From assembly GCA_948099385.1 (NCBI GenBank), contig CANUEZ040000168.1, positions 1,365,501 through 1,429,500 on the forward strand: 64,000 nt of DNA. The letters are read 5' to 3'. A program made the translations under genes and the position numbers. Every line of letters starts with the position of its first letter. The first letter of the stretch is position 1. Shown here piece by piece: positions 1 to 12,556 of the stretch. The notes beneath the pieces were generated by a model. It worked only from the letters and a program-made list of their open reading frames with translations, was not told the DNA's origin and ran no database searches. This DNA is from Fasciola hepatica (Eukaryota; Platyhelminthes; Trematoda; Plagiorchiida; Fasciolidae).

Positions 1-562
1 TTTGTACGCCTTTCGAAGCCATATAGCTGGTCGTTGTCTGTCTGATTGCTGCTAGGGCAATTTCCGCGAGTTGGGAAACACACTTTTGACTACTCTGCTT
101 GCGGACGGTTGAATCTTAACTACCCCAGCTAATATCGTGTACGGAGTCGCTCTATTTCGTGAAAGTAATAGACTTTGTTTCAATGCAAACCGTTATTCCG
201 CTATCCTACTGACTTTTACTGCCCTTTGGCAACCGCTGGAACCTTTGGTTTGTTCTCCTTTCCCTAGGCCATTTTCAGAATCTACTGAGTGCCTGGTAAT
301 CTGGAGTACTAAATATCTGCCAACTATGAGTCTATAAAGACTACACACCCTTCTCATTTGTGAGCACCATGTCGCTTGACTTTGAGATGTGAAAATTGTC
401 AGTGGGATTTCCATGACATAAGATTCACGCTCCTCGTTCCAGCAATATAATCCTGGAATTATCGGTACACGTTGAACAGATTGATACAGTACTATCTTGA
501 GTATGATTTGATGATGAAGTATTTCCGTTTCTTTAAAGTAACAGTAGAGATGCATACGATTA
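1..562. other. Unassigned sequence
   Basis: I see no convincing gene, RNA or named repeat here. Short open stretches on both strands carry no family motif and overlap one another. Confidence 0.5.
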
Positions 563-690
563 GGGAGCCAATCAGAATGTGAACGGGTAGTCCTGCTGCC
601 TTTGAACTCCAGCAAGCTTTCGTCTGCGGTTTAACGAGTGATGCCTACAATTTTTCTTCAGACGAATACACTCGAGTTTTCCGTGTTATT
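563..690 (+). repeat. Direct repeat, candidate 5' LTR remnant of the gypsy element
   Basis: This segment resembles 5283-5405 at the far side of the gypsy pol remnant. Both copies share the blocks GAATGTGAA, AGTCCTG, a CTGYGGTTTAACGA core and a following GCATGC/GCCTAC segment, in the same order and orientation. Direct repeats flanking pol-type coding DNA are what is expected of long terminal repeats. Similarity is only partial and becomes unclear after about 120 bases, so the LTR end and the primer-binding site cannot be set. It could also be an internal repeat. Confidence 0.4.
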
Positions 691-1714
691 TCGTTCCGTA
701 GCTCTCACCTGATCTATATCGGAAACTTATTAGTGGCAACAATCACGAACCTACGCGTTCCAATTAAACAGAATCATTTCCAACCAAAGGGAAAATTTCA
801 TACAATTGATTGAAGAGTAAGATAAACCCGTTGAACCGTTAGTAAAAGGGATGGACCATTGTTCCTCGCATCAAACAACAAATACAAGTCTAACAAATGA
901 TAACATCACCAATTTCAATACAGAATTCAGAGTTGATCCAGAAGCAGAGATCATATCCGAGTCCCGGTAAGCAAGATTTTGGGATACATTAGGCATGAAT
1001 TGTACCTCGTGAAAGGACACTGATAGAGTTGGGTTACTTGGGCGCCAACTTGGCCCAGTGGAACACAAGAGGTATGCCATCTTTATCCTGCCTCAAAAAT
1101 CAGCCGATTTGGCATTTCCGAAATAATTGACATGTCTCACACAAATGTCCTACTCAAGGTAGTCTCCTGTGTTAACCCGACTTCAGAGCTTTCAAGTCAG
1201 GATTCTTGCCATTCGCCGGCAAATCACTCTCGAAGCTAAACCATTCAAACTGAAGGACCTGTCAATAAATTAAATGTTTATTGTTTGTTAGTCACTTACA
1301 ATCGAAATCCGATACGGAGATATGTCACTGTGTACCTCCTCAGCTGGAAAGCCACCCAACCTCACTCTTCGGATCACAAGTGAGGAATGCAGGGAAATAG
1401 CAAACACGAAAGTGGATTCAGAACTGATTGCAAGTTGTAACCCTTAAAGGAAAAACTCCTCATCCGTTATGAAAACATCAATCTACCAAATTCCGAAAAT
1501 ACGGAGACTGGTATTTTGTGAAATTTTGTCCACCCGCTAAACAAATCTGCATTTTCAGTGGTAAGAAATGAAGCAAACCAACATATTGTTATCATTATAA
1601 ACAAACACACCCAGGGCAGAAGCGGACGAACCGTAAAACTTCGGTGAGTCATGCAGATCAATTTGATAACTCTAGTGTTGTTCTATCGTCTGTTAATTAA
1701 CTCGTACCCGGGAG
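691..1714. other. Unassigned stretch where gag would be expected
   Basis: The stretch lies between the candidate 5' LTR and the protease remnant, where a gypsy element carries gag. I could not find a CCHC zinc knuckle or any open frame of useful length. It may be gag decayed beyond recognition, or unrelated inserted DNA. Confidence 0.3.
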
Positions 1715-1721
1715 CAAATTA

Positions 1722-1952
1722 GTGTACCTGAATGAGAACATTGTTCCATTAACCTTTCAGTTTGATTCAGGCTCTGATATAACCATTTTGACGCAGTCTT
1801 CACGGCAAGTTCCGGGTTGCTCGGCAATACAATCAGTATGCAACCTAGCATACAATGCTTTAGGTAATAAAACGGTAATCACGGGTATAGTGAATTGTAA
1901 ATGTACTTTTCATGGTGAAAGATTTGCCGCACATGGGTACTTGGCTAATTAA
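1722..1952 (+). pseudogene. Gypsy aspartic protease remnant
   Basis: A 76-codon open stretch contains FQFDSGSDITI near residues 12-22, the D-S/T-G active-site signature of retroelement aspartic proteases followed by the usual hydrophobic strand. In gypsy elements this enzyme cleaves the Gag-Pol polyprotein. The frame ends soon after the DSG block and the rest of the domain is hard to follow. It lies just upstream of the RT remnant, which supports the call. Confidence 0.65.
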
Positions 1953-2109
1953 TGACCCTGTATTATGAATAGTATAAAATGGATTGGTACGATGGAACGG
2001 TAAGCACACCTAGTAATAAGATTTGTTATTCAAACAAAAACGATGTGAATAACGTTTCATCACCCAAAAAGTAGAGAAAATTATTACCCCGGCAAAATAA
2101 CAATACAAT

Positions 2110-2690
2110 TCAGCTTCTTGCAAAAATACGAACTGGATATAATACAGCTTTCTCCGATTGTTTTGGATTGCCCTTCAAAGCAAGAACAACATTGTATCTG
2201 AGAAAAGATCAAAGCTCAATTCCAACTAGAGAGACCAATTCCTTAGGCTGTCAGCGACCAGATCAGTGAAGAGTTAAGCCTCTTGAAGGAAGCTTTTTAT
2301 TAGCCCGGTACACTGTTCCCAGTAGGCAGTACAGATGGTATATGTGGAGAAACAAAACTGTGTTTTGTGTATACAGTCAGACTTTCAACAGGTTAATATG
2401 ATGCTCTGGAGACACATCGGTATCCTTCATCTGTTCTCGAGGTCTTTTTGTGAAAAGTAAAAGGTGGAAGTGCATTTTCCAAGGACCGTTATTCAGGTAA
2501 AAGTCGATGAGAAATCGAAGCAAATACTGACCACAAATACATGCAGAGGGCTATACAGATATGACCGATTAACCTTTGGTGTCAAATGTGCACCTGAATT
2601 ATTTCAGCTGCTGCCTTCCGCAGCAGATTATATGGACGACGTTATCGTTGTGAGCACAAAATTCGTGAGAATTCCCACCACCTGAATAGG
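2110..2690 (+). pseudogene. Gypsy reverse transcriptase remnant with internal deletion
   Basis: Several frames together give the gypsy RT finger and palm blocks. A segment near 2330-2400 matches the usual G-S-x-R-L-C-x-D-F-S-T-G-L region in degraded form, followed by ALETHRYP. The frame at 2464-2685 has KVDEKSKQILTTNTCRGLYR, then RLTFGVKCAPELFQ and YMDDVIV. The YMDD box at 2629-2640 is intact, but the spacing between APELFQ and YMDD is much shorter than normal, which implies a deletion of roughly 25-30 codons. Frameshifts separate the blocks. Confidence 0.85.
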
Positions 2691-3013
2691 TTATTTAATA
2701 GTATACAACAGTTCAATTCACACTTCACCTCAGGGAGATGTTCTTCTTTTATTAATTGTTTCAAGCATTTAGGTTTTTTGTTGATGGTAACGGTGAACAT
2801 CCGGTCCCAGAAAAATTGGAATTCATTTGTGAAAGACCAGCACCCACTGAAATCTGTACATTTTAATCCCCTTTTGGCATGATCATTTATTGCCATCATT
2901 TTGTACCAGACGATCCCATCTTTCGAGCTCTTTTAAGCCAACTACTTTCCTCTTCCAGTCGGTGAAAATGGACACACAACAGTAAATAGCCTTTTGAGTC
3001 CGTCAACACGATC

Positions 3014-3418
3014 TTGTCATGTTTATTTCTAACACAGTTCGATCCGTCACTTCATGTTACTGTAGCAGCAGATGCTTCTGATTACCGTGTAAGAGCAGTT
3101 ATTCTGCACTGGTTAGAAGGGGGTTCTGAGAAGACTACAGCATGGATTTCCAGTTCGTTATCCTCGGTTGAACTTCATTATAGCCACATCGAGGAGGAGG
3201 CTTCGGCGATTATCTTTGCAGTACGCAAATCTCACAAAATGATCCAGGGAGGGAGGTTCATCCAAAAACCAGCTATTTTTACCAAGAAGGATAAGCCGGT
3301 TCGTACCGCTAACCGTCTACAAAAAGGGACTACGGTTTTATCAGGGTTCACATTCCCGATTCAACATAAATCCTCGTCGCTCATGGGGCACACTGATGCA
3401 TTAACTCCGTTAACATAA
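3014..3418 (+). pseudogene. Gypsy RNase H domain remnant
   Basis: A 134-codon open stretch begins with FDPSLHVTVAADASDYRV, the first-strand motif of the gypsy RNase H (catalytic Asp in AADASDY). It continues through WISSSLSSVELHYSHIEEEA, where the catalytic Glu is expected, and AVRKSHKMIQGGRF. The later part matches the RNase H to integrase connector in shape (FPIQHK...GHTDALTPL). The domain degrades the RNA strand during replication. This is the best preserved piece of the element, but it is isolated from its neighbours by stops. Confidence 0.85.
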
Positions 3419-4262
3419 GCATAGAAAACACGAATGACGAAGTCGTTATTGTTTTTGTCGACAACTGGAAAGATGTTCGACAGATGTTCGCAAATACTCT
3501 AGTGCCTGACAACAACGCTGGACATGATTAAGAGAGCCACTGATACTGACAACGCCATCGATGAAATCAAGAACTTTCTCAAACACGTATGGCCAAAGAT
3601 AATCACTAAACCATCACTTCGCGAGTTCTTCCTACAACGCGATTTGCTGTCAATCACTGGCGACTGTCTTCTTTCCGAAGAAAAAATAGTTATCCTAAAA
3701 TCAGTCGGGTTTGATATCTTGAGAAAGTTTCATGAGGTATATGAGGAGCCAAAAAATGAATTTCTTGGTGCTCAGATCCGTTTGTTGGCCTTTTATGGAC
3801 CAAGGCATCCAAAGATTGCTCAGAGAGTACAGTCAATGTGCAGCAGTTTTGAAATCACTGTTGATTTCGGTTTGTAAAACCAAGTTTGAGTTACGAGTGC
3901 TCCAGTCTCAAAGGTCGTTTCCACTCAATCGGTCTCACATGACAATACAATAATCATAATAAAGAATTCGTCCCACCCGCGTACTTAACCGAATGGCAAA
4001 AGACTGTTGTAGATTTGGGAATCACCAAATATTTTACGGCACGGAAGCTGAACTATTTACAGCCTATAAATATTTGAAAACAAGTCTCATTAGTGATCCC
4101 GTTGATCAAACAATCCAAAAACCAAAGTGGAAAATAAGGCAGCATCAATGAACGACAATCATACTTCAGCCGCTGAAGTCAGTCAAAAATAAACGGACTG
4201 AAACAGTAGAATAATTGTTGATTGGGTCAGCAAGTTCGTCTACGAAAATGAAAAAGGAAAGT
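3419..4262 (+). pseudogene. Gypsy RNase H to integrase connector, degraded
   Basis: Frames at 3524-3877 hold ILRKFHEVYEEP and then RLLAFYGPRHPKIAQRVQSM. These match in order the H-x-G-H and Y-x-W-P-x-I-x-x-D-I segments around the zinc-binding (HHCC) domain that precedes gypsy integrase. The Cys and His ligands are mostly gone. The stretch from 3880 to 4260 is in no single frame and shows little beyond its position. Confidence 0.55.
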
Positions 4263-4350
4263 TTTTGACACTGTGCCCTTCGATCCTCCGACCAACAATC
4301 ACAAACAACTTTAGCCATCAGCACCACAATTTGAGTCACGGTCATGGTCA

Positions 4351-4800
4351 TTGGTACCAAAACCATGGAACGGCCTTTATATTGATCTTGCTGGACCGAT
4401 TCACGATGTCTACCCTATACTCGTGGTTGATTCTACATCAAGGTGGCTAGAAGTCGGTCTCATACAACGACCCACTAGTCAGTTTATGATTTGTTACCAC
4501 ATAAGTGTATTCTGCAGATTAGGTGTCCGGAGGACTCCGGTTTCAGATAATAGTGCTCGATTAACATCCATGGAATTTCCCGAATTTTTTTTTTCGATGA
4601 ATGGCATTATATACATGAGAACTCCATCACATCACCCACAACCCAGAGGTCAGGTGGAATGATTTGTTGGTACTCTAAAAATACACCGAACATTTGGGTG
4701 AACAGGTTTTGGACAACATGATTAGTCTGCTTTTACTCAGTTATAGAATTACTCCAAACCAAAACATTCCGAGTGTATTATCTAAAAAATGCTTGATTAG
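4351..4800 (+). pseudogene. Gypsy integrase catalytic core remnant
   Basis: The 4351-4662 frame begins WNGLYIDLAGP (first catalytic Asp), then LVVDSTSRWLEV, then the second Asp in TPVSDNSA and HHPQPRGQVE, whose last Glu is the third catalytic residue. An in-frame stop follows that Glu at once, and coding continues in the same frame as FVGTLK. Near 4700-4770 a further block reads LLLLSYRITPNQNIPS, the usual region after the core. All three DDE residues are therefore still visible in a broken gene. Confidence 0.85.
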
Positions 4801-4837
4801 GCAAGAAACAAGGACCAAGCACGAAATAATGCTTCGA

Positions 4838-5050
4838 TAACCACCAGGAGAGGATCAGCAGTTAGGGGAACCGGATTCAGTGTATGCGACAATGTTTACG
4901 TACAAAATTTCAGACAATGTCATCCTACTTGGAATCCTGGAAAGGTGACAGGAGAGAGAGAGGGGGGCGTATTGTTCACCAACTGTAAGTCGGAACAAAT
5001 CAGTAGATCAGCCAGGTCAGTCAGCATTGAGAACAGTACAGTTGAAATGA
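4838..5050 (+). pseudogene. Gypsy integrase C-terminal tail remnant
   Basis: One frame reads VCDNVYVQNFRQ followed by PTWNPGKVTG and then a G-G-V-L-F segment. This matches the conserved GDxVYVRNFRxGxxW-PGxI block at the end of trematode gypsy integrases. It marks the end of recognisable pol. The following 5052-5285 stretch is open on + but carries no motif I know. Confidence 0.6.
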
Positions 5051-5282
5051 ATTGGACGAACAAGACGCCGATATCCACTCACACGAGTGGTTAGACGATA
5101 CTTCCACTCGGATGACACAAAAGCAAACCATACAACTCCACACGCTGGATCTAGTTGCTCCACACGACGATCATTCCTCGTATAAGCAGATATTCACATC
5201 GAAAGAGAAGGTTCACGCAACCGTTGCATATCAACCAGTAATTGAGCAGATGCGAACCTTTAACAATTACGGGGGAAGATAC

Positions 5283-5405
5283 TGAGCAACCAGTCCGAAT
5301 GTGAATGGAAAGTCCTGTTATTTTTGACATCCCAAACATTTCCTTCTGTGGTTTAACGACTGACGCATGCACTTTTTATTCATTCGAACACACACGGGTC
5401 TCCCA
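5283..5405 (+). repeat. Direct repeat, candidate 3' LTR remnant of the gypsy element
   Basis: This segment resembles 563-690. A purine-rich stretch (ACGGGGGAAGAT at about 5271-5282) lies directly before it, in the place of a polypurine tract, and the repeat then starts TGAGCAACC, consistent with the TG that begins LTRs. The 3' limit is not visible. Confidence 0.45.
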
Positions 5406-7574
5406 TGTGGTAGTGTTCTGAGCCTTTCATCTGGACCAGGTTGAAATCTTATCAGATAAATCATCTACAGGATTTCCTGTCATTTAGCCTCCACTAACGG
5501 TCGTTTAGTAGGTGCTGCAGGTTACCTAACGACCACATCCTAGGGTACGGTAAGCAAACCTTTCCTTCCCGCCCATACTGCAGAGGGTCATACACTCTTA
5601 CATGGATCACGCAAGACTACCAAGCCCCATATCTTGGCCCAGAAATTCACACGGGATTTGAGCATACGCAGAAAGGGGGCATCGCAAAGGTTTGGTTATT
5701 GTACCCTAGGCCGTGGTCTTTACATAACCTGCAATAGCTACTAAACCGTTTTCATAGACTACTAAAGGATCACCGATGTCCTCTGATTGACAGGAAAACA
5801 GGCACTATGCTCAGGCTGCCTTTACTTTAGAAACAGGATGTACTTTGTACAAACAGAATATTTCGTTCCTGTCACTCATCCTTTGTGCTTATCAAGCATT
5901 TGTGTCAGTTAGCATTCACAATTCATTAGACGAGTTTCTATGCTTGTGATCTTAACGCAACTTTTTAAAAGTGAATACAAGCGCATGAATCTTTGATGAC
6001 ACGTGTCTTGTGACAAGCTACATAAACTCACTGTGATGTAGAACCACAGTTTAATAGAGCGCCATTCGTTCTTGTGTAAAGGATAGCTTTTTACTCAGAA
6101 TAACCTCGCAAGCCTGAAACGTTTTCACGGGATTCCGAGCACACGTTCAACAAGGAAATCCGTTTGACGTCATCAGCACGCTCTAGTGCAGTTATTTATA
6201 TGGGTGTTTGTGGATATCTCAACCTGAGGTACGCACAAAGCGAACAACAAAAATTACTGCATGTCTCGTTTGTATTCAGTAAATCAGATCACCAGACACC
6301 AGCTGGAACGCATTCCGATTAACACTCTCAGTTTCCAGTGAGTTTATCTGCATCGATGACCGGAGAAATCAATTCAAGTAGGTTTCGATTGACCTCGGAA
6401 TGTGAGTCTTAACCAGTTATTTCTGCACGACTAGAGTTATCTAGCCGATGGCTATGACATCGCTTTTATGCTAATTTGGATCAGTTAATCGACCTCAAGG
6501 CGTCAAGTATGGTCAAGTAAAAAGCCACGTGAAGGAAAATTGTGCTGACCCGGATTTGGAATCTGAAGATATGACGTAACCGTATATGCAGGATAAAACA
6601 AATACACAAAGATGATTGCAAGGTACAATGAAATAAAATGTGCGTGTGTGTCGTTGTAAGTTCGTGTTCATTTGATTTCCACAAAGATGATGCAAGTTAT
6701 CACTGGTGTGCTTATTTGCAAGATGAAGTCGGATTATGGGCAGTGTACAAACGACAGATTGAGGACTCTTTTGATTGACTGTCTTTTGATTTGACTGCGA
6801 TTCACTCCACCGTGGATAACGAAAGAGCCTTGATCCCTTTTGATCAGGCGCAGCTGATAAAACCGATTGGACAAACTCGTCTTAGCACGTCTGATGAGAG
6901 GTCCGTTTTGACCATTTCGGTCGTTTTCGGGTCCGAACACGCTCTTGCTAGTCCTAGGCCGTCCCAAAATCCACATGGTTTCCTTCCCGGTCGTTCAGAG
7001 TTTCGGCTTTCCGATCAGTGTAACTTGTTCCACAAGAGTGTCTGCAGTGTTGAGCACAGAAGAATAAGATCCTTGCTCGGCTTCAGCATAAAAAATGCTT
7101 ACCAGATAAGCAGAGTAATAAGGAGTGATCACGGTCACTTGAAAAGCGACTTTAAAACACTGGTAGGTGAAGAAAAAGTTGGTCACTGGAAACAGAACCG
7201 TTATTAGTATCCTATCAGTGGGCACATCTATACACAACATGTATGGTTGAAAGTAAAAAAAGGCGCAGGTGGAACTTTTTGGCCTGTGGAAAAATGAATA
7301 GTAGGACTGCGTGAGTCTACAACGACTGAACTGATAACCTAGAGCCTGGCTTGGTCTTGCGAATTACTGGAACCTTTCAAAGAGCTGGATAATTAAAAAT
7401 TACCCAGATAAGTTTCACTAATACGTTTTATCCATAATGTCCATGGGTTTCCATGCACAGTAGCCTAAAAACTGTTGACAACCAACTTGACTAATTTTAC
7501 TTCCATTTCATTTTTATGAAGGATCGCTTGGGTGTAGTCTTCATTGTCACAAAGGCCCGCGTCACTGTCAGAAA
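5406..7574. other. Unassigned non-coding stretch
   Basis: It may include the rest of a decayed 3' LTR. Open stretches at 6791-7207 and on the opposite strand lack family motifs. I see no RNA gene. Confidence 0.5.
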
Positions 7575-8567
<993 letters not shown>

Positions 8568-9204
8568 CAAACGAGGGATGATCTACTGATCGATTAAATA
8601 AATGTTAACTAATGGAAGCTGTCCAACATCCAGTTCACCGCAAGCATCTAGATTACAGCCTAGTATATTTGTCATTTATTCACAGCTTATAGTTGTGATA
8701 ACAGTAAAAACCGTAATGCAAGACAATAAAGCTCTTGATCGAATACGGTTACGCTTTCAGTTCACTTCATTCCAGTTCAAACCACCAATTGTCACACACT
8801 GGATGCGGTAGCTTTGGTCACTATCGCTCACAGGCAACCGCAATTGGAAATAATGAAAAATACTAGAGTGTGATAAAATTGGTACAACTAATAATAACGA
8901 TGATATTGCTAAGTAATAGTACTAACAATAAGAATATCAAGTTCATAAAGAAAGTTCGTGAATACGAGAGCACCGGTTATCGCAATAACGAACCATATCC
9001 TCCTGATCCACACCATGTACTGACTCTCCGTACCCCTCTTCCAACCACTACTCGCCCCAGTGAGTGGTGAGGCATTTAACTGGGTCGACAGATACAATCT
9101 ATTCCAGATTGTTGAGCACGGCGGAGTCAGCACATTCCACGTACAACTACTGTCTAACCATTTTTGCAATTGTCAAAAATTCACCAGGTTAATGGGCAAA
9201 CCTA
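8568..9204. other. Unassigned stretch between microsatellite and LINE
   Basis: Nothing recognisable. It could hold more of the 5' part of the LINE that follows, too degraded to see. Confidence 0.45.
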
Positions 9205-10070
9205 TTCAACATTTTTTTTCTCAATAGGTGTTTCACAAAGAGCCGTTGTCACCCTTCCTTTTTTCTAATTAAATCACTTCCATACGATGACAATTTCCTT
9301 ATTGAGTATGCTGATGATGTAGTCCTTGGTATGCCTCTTCCTATTAGCTCTCTTCGAACACTCTCTCAGAAAAGCATCACTGAACTCGCCAACTGGCCTC
9401 AGTTCAAACGTGAACACTTCTTACTTTATCATTACAATGGCACCAAATATTCCAATCTTCATGCATTCATTTGTCACCACCTTACCAGAACTATATCCGT
9501 AAAGTACTTCGAAGTCCCTAGCAGTCACGATCTTTCTTGGTCCCATCACGTAGTGGTAGTTTTCCAGAACACTTGACGCTCGAAGTTTGACATGCTATGT
9601 CTGAAGTCTTTCTTCCACTCCACTCCATCTAGCTAAGCTTTTTGTATTCACTTGTATATTACCACTTTGGCTCCACGCTTCTCCTGTCATCTTTCCAAGT
9701 TCGCCTGTGAACGACTTTAAAATTGTTTTCAGGGCCATCAAACATCTTTCTCGTTCTAATAGGATCGCCTATGGTCAGTTCTCGTGACATATAAAAGCCC
9801 AACACCAATATGTTTGTCCAAAGTTTGTTTCAAATATACTAGACGATTAATGATATCCTCTTTGTATATAATATGATTCATCATGCAGCTTGAACGCTCA
9901 ACTCCTCTTTATCTTGGTAAACGTGTTTCTACATCCTCTATCAAGTTCAGCTACAAACATTCGGTTGCCGGTACATCGTCAATGGTACCATATATTTCTA
10001 GACTCCTCAACAACCGTAACACTGCCACAAACAAATTGAAAAACCATTGTATTTTTCTCTAATTAGGGCT
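9205..10070 (+). mobile_element. Jockey/CR1-like LINE, 3' part of reverse transcriptase and tail
   Basis: Around 9210-9345 one frame gives a degraded G-V-P-Q-G-x-V-x-x-P-L-L-F block followed by FLIEYADDVVLGMPL, the RT active-site box (YADD at about 9307-9318). The frame at 9331-9576 continues to SVKYFEVPSSHDLSWSHH, matching the K-Y-L-G-V-x-x-x-x-x-L-x-W-x-x-H block of Jockey/CR1-clade RTs. After a frameshift, blocks resembling the C-terminal tail (FKIVFRAIKHLSRS and, near 9915-9990, FSYKHSVAGTSSMVPYISRL) follow. The element is truncated at the 5' side and dead. The clade is inferred from motif style. Confidence 0.75.
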
Positions 10071-10474
10071 ACAATTTATGGCCATATGATTGCTGAATAC
10101 TCACCTCCGGGAGCGTAAAGCGATCACGTGAAAAATAGTAAAACCAGGCTAAAATTCCGCCAGCAAAACTCACCGGATGATGATGATGACGATGATTGGA
10201 CTTTGAGTGATGCATAAGGGAGATCTCGGATTATTAGACAGAGACTTGAGATAATACTGGACCGTGTTCGATCAAAAGAACTGTCCTTGTTTCGCTCATA
10301 AGCTGATCGCATGGCATGGTTTTCATTTCTGCTATTTGTGAAGTGCACTCCTGGCTCGCATGTGCTGGAGCTCAAAATAAGCCTCAAGTTTCCCACTGGA
10401 CAGTGGTAAACGCTAATAGGAAAAGCCAAGATAAAAGTGACAACTATACCACCTTTATGTGAAGAAAATAAACA
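10071..10474. other. Unassigned spacer
   Basis: I see no gene between the LINE tail and the large inverted repeat. An open stretch on the - strand (10124-10513) has no motif. Confidence 0.45.
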
Positions 10475-10982
10475 GGTACGGTAAACTAAGAGAAGAACAA
10501 GCTGAAATGCCACAGATTGTGCATATGAACAAACCCAACCATAGTCATTACTGGTGCATGTATGTGTGTGTATATGCGTGTGAAAAAAATTTTGTCAGTT
10601 ATTCTCCAATGAATTACTATTTGGGTACACAATCAAAGTGGCAATCTCGTTGATTAACAAATGTTCCATTAGTAATCCAAACGTGGTGAACGCAATTTTT
10701 CGGGATCCAATCTGAGGAGATGACTGGTACACGGCCGTCGTCGATAACTGAGATTTAAAACTTTCCAATTATGAAGCACGCTTGAGTATAGAAACCGAAA
10801 ATATTAATTTGCACAATGTTCCCCAAAATGAATTCGTTGCATCTTCATGAAACGCACACTACAGTCACGGTAATTAATTACATGACCTTGAAAAAAGAAT
10901 ACTGAAAGACAAAATTGGAAACAACTTCTGATGATAAGAGAGAATAAGAGGAGAATAATCAGAATGGATTTTACCAAGAGAT
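10475..10982 (+). repeat. Left arm of large inverted repeat
   Basis: The reverse complement of 11655-12180 matches this arm. From about 10584 to 10978 the two read almost base for base with only scattered differences (I judge about 95 percent identity). Outside, from 10475 to 10583, similarity is weaker and gapped but starts with a shared AGGTACGG. Arms of this quality with a 0.67 kb loop suggest an inverted duplication or a foldback-type element. No transposase is visible inside. Confidence 0.93.
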
Positions 10983-11654
10983 AGTTAAACAGATGGACCA
11001 TTCACATTGCTCACATAGATCCCCAATCGGGCACTGACTGTGAATGGCCAATGTTTCCGTCTAATTGAATCATCTTCCGATGTTGCTTGAGTGGATTACT
11101 TCAAATTATTGTATGGAATGACCCAATACCCCTTCTCCAAAAAACCGTTGCACGATCAACGATCTGATTTATTTTCGTCCCTCTGGTCACGTTATTCGCA
11201 CGAAGTTGGCATTCACTTTACGTAGGCTTTTACTGTTTGGTAACACAGAGTGGTCTGAGAACAAGGCAGTCAGTCAACGTTTCGATTACAGGTCTTGAGA
11301 AAGGTTACCCACTGTGAGAGTAGTGGTAAACAAGATGTCTGTAGACGCCCTAGTTCGGTGGGCAGACAACACTTCGCCGCGTGTCCAGAATCAAGGGCAA
11401 CGTTCGACTCAGCGAGTTTTCGTGGTTGCCTTTCAGTTCTAGGGAGAAGATTACTCCGACTTCGAACCATCTCAGTTTATTGTTACAAAACAGGTGGATC
11501 GTATAACACGTGTGCCAATGACAACCGAATGACAGAATAAAAAATCGTCGGTCCAATTGATATTCATGAACGGCTGTTCTGGCTAGTTGATCTGGTTACA
11601 CCCAGATTGGTTGGCTTCACTCCTGTCCTTTGTTCTGGACAGCCGATGATATGC
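10983..11654. other. Loop of the large inverted repeat, with SINE-like boxes
   Basis: The single-copy loop holds no clear gene. Around 11348-11360 TAGTTCGGTGGG resembles a polymerase III A box. About 50 bases on, CGTTCGACTC (11401-11410) resembles a B box, the spacing seen in tRNA-derived SINEs. The flanking sequence shows no clear tRNA fold. Open stretches exist on both strands (11295-11540 and 11270-11470), neither with a known motif. Confidence 0.35.
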
Positions 11655-12180
11655 TTTTTTGGTAGAATCCATTCTGATTATTCTCCTCTTATTCTCTCTT
11701 ATCATCAGAAGTTGTTTCCAATTTTGTCTTTCATTATTCTTTTTTCAAGGTCATGTAATTAATTACCGTGACTGTAGTGTGCGTTTCATGAAGATGCAAC
11801 GAACTGATTTTGGGAAACATTGTGCAAGGTAATATTTTCGGTTTCTATACTCAAGCGTGCTTCATAATTGGAACGTTTTTAATCTCAGTTATCGACGACG
11901 ACCGTGCATCAGTCATCTCCTCAGATTGGATCCCGAAAAAATTGCGTTCACCACGTTTGGATTACTAATGGAACATTTGTTAATCAACGAGATTGCCACT
12001 TTGATTGTGTATCCAAATAGTAATTCATTGGAGAATCACTGACAAAATTTTACTCACACACATACACACACCGGTTATTAATATGGTGTGGTTTATTTGC
12101 GTAACGACACGGTTTAAGACCTTCATGCCATTGTTGTAGAGCTTTTCCATAGAATTCCTTTTTTCGGGTTTTCCGTACCT
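11655..12180 (-). repeat. Right arm of large inverted repeat
   Basis: This arm is the inverted copy of 10475-10982. The inner edge lies near GGTAGAATCCATTCTG (11659-11674) and the outer edge near CCGTACCT (12172-12179). The near-identical core spans about 11659-12050. Confidence 0.93.
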
Positions 12181-12556
12181 CATGATATGTGATATTTCTA
12201 CTCACACCTCTAACCAGGTATTGTAGCGGCAATCTGATTCTCAGAAAATGGCTCAAACGGGATTTTCGGGCCCTCGCCAACATCGTCACACCTAAAGGCC
12301 CAATCACAGTTTAAATCTAATGGTATCACACTCGCGTAGAGAAGCATTTAATTGTGGCTCTTCAATGTCTCTGAAGCCTGGACATGTGTTTTTGCCTACT
12401 CGGGATATGATGCGATGTGGGCTTGATGTGCACAAATGGCTTATGTAGGTGCTGTTATGTGCGCTCCCCACTGAATGGCCCATGGGGGTGTGAAAACTAA
12501 CAGTTGGTTTTGGGCTGCCAGAGTTCGTCCGGTCAGCTTCAACCTAACACAATAGT
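12181..12556. other. Unassigned spacer before the first PLE
   Basis: An 85-codon open stretch on the - strand (12050-12307) crosses the outer end of the inverted repeat. It reads RKTRKKEFYGKALQQWHEG and is basic, but I do not recognise it. The remainder may include the PLE's 5' untranslated region. Confidence 0.4.

Larger units (their letters stand above)
1715..5050 (+). mobile_element. Decayed Ty3/gypsy (CsRn1-like) retrotransposon pol region
   Basis: Remnants of a gypsy pol polyprotein occur in the canonical order: aspartic protease, reverse transcriptase, RNase H, integrase and an integrase C-terminal tail. This order (integrase last) is that of Ty3/gypsy rather than Ty1/copia. The coding sequence is broken by many frameshifts and stops and by an internal deletion in RT, so the copy is dead. 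Wording of the RT, RNase H and integrase motifs resembles trematode CsRn1-type elements, which I infer from memory rather than a search. The parts are listed separately. Confidence 0.88.

Noticed and set aside
6885..6930. Second hammerhead candidate at TCTGATGAGAGG
   Set aside because: The CTGATGA box is present and AGGTC/GACC can pair, but the following bases are ATTTCGG with no GAAA box, so the core is absent.
10124..10513. 129-codon - strand frame as a gene
   Set aside because: No domain, and it runs into the large inverted repeat arm.
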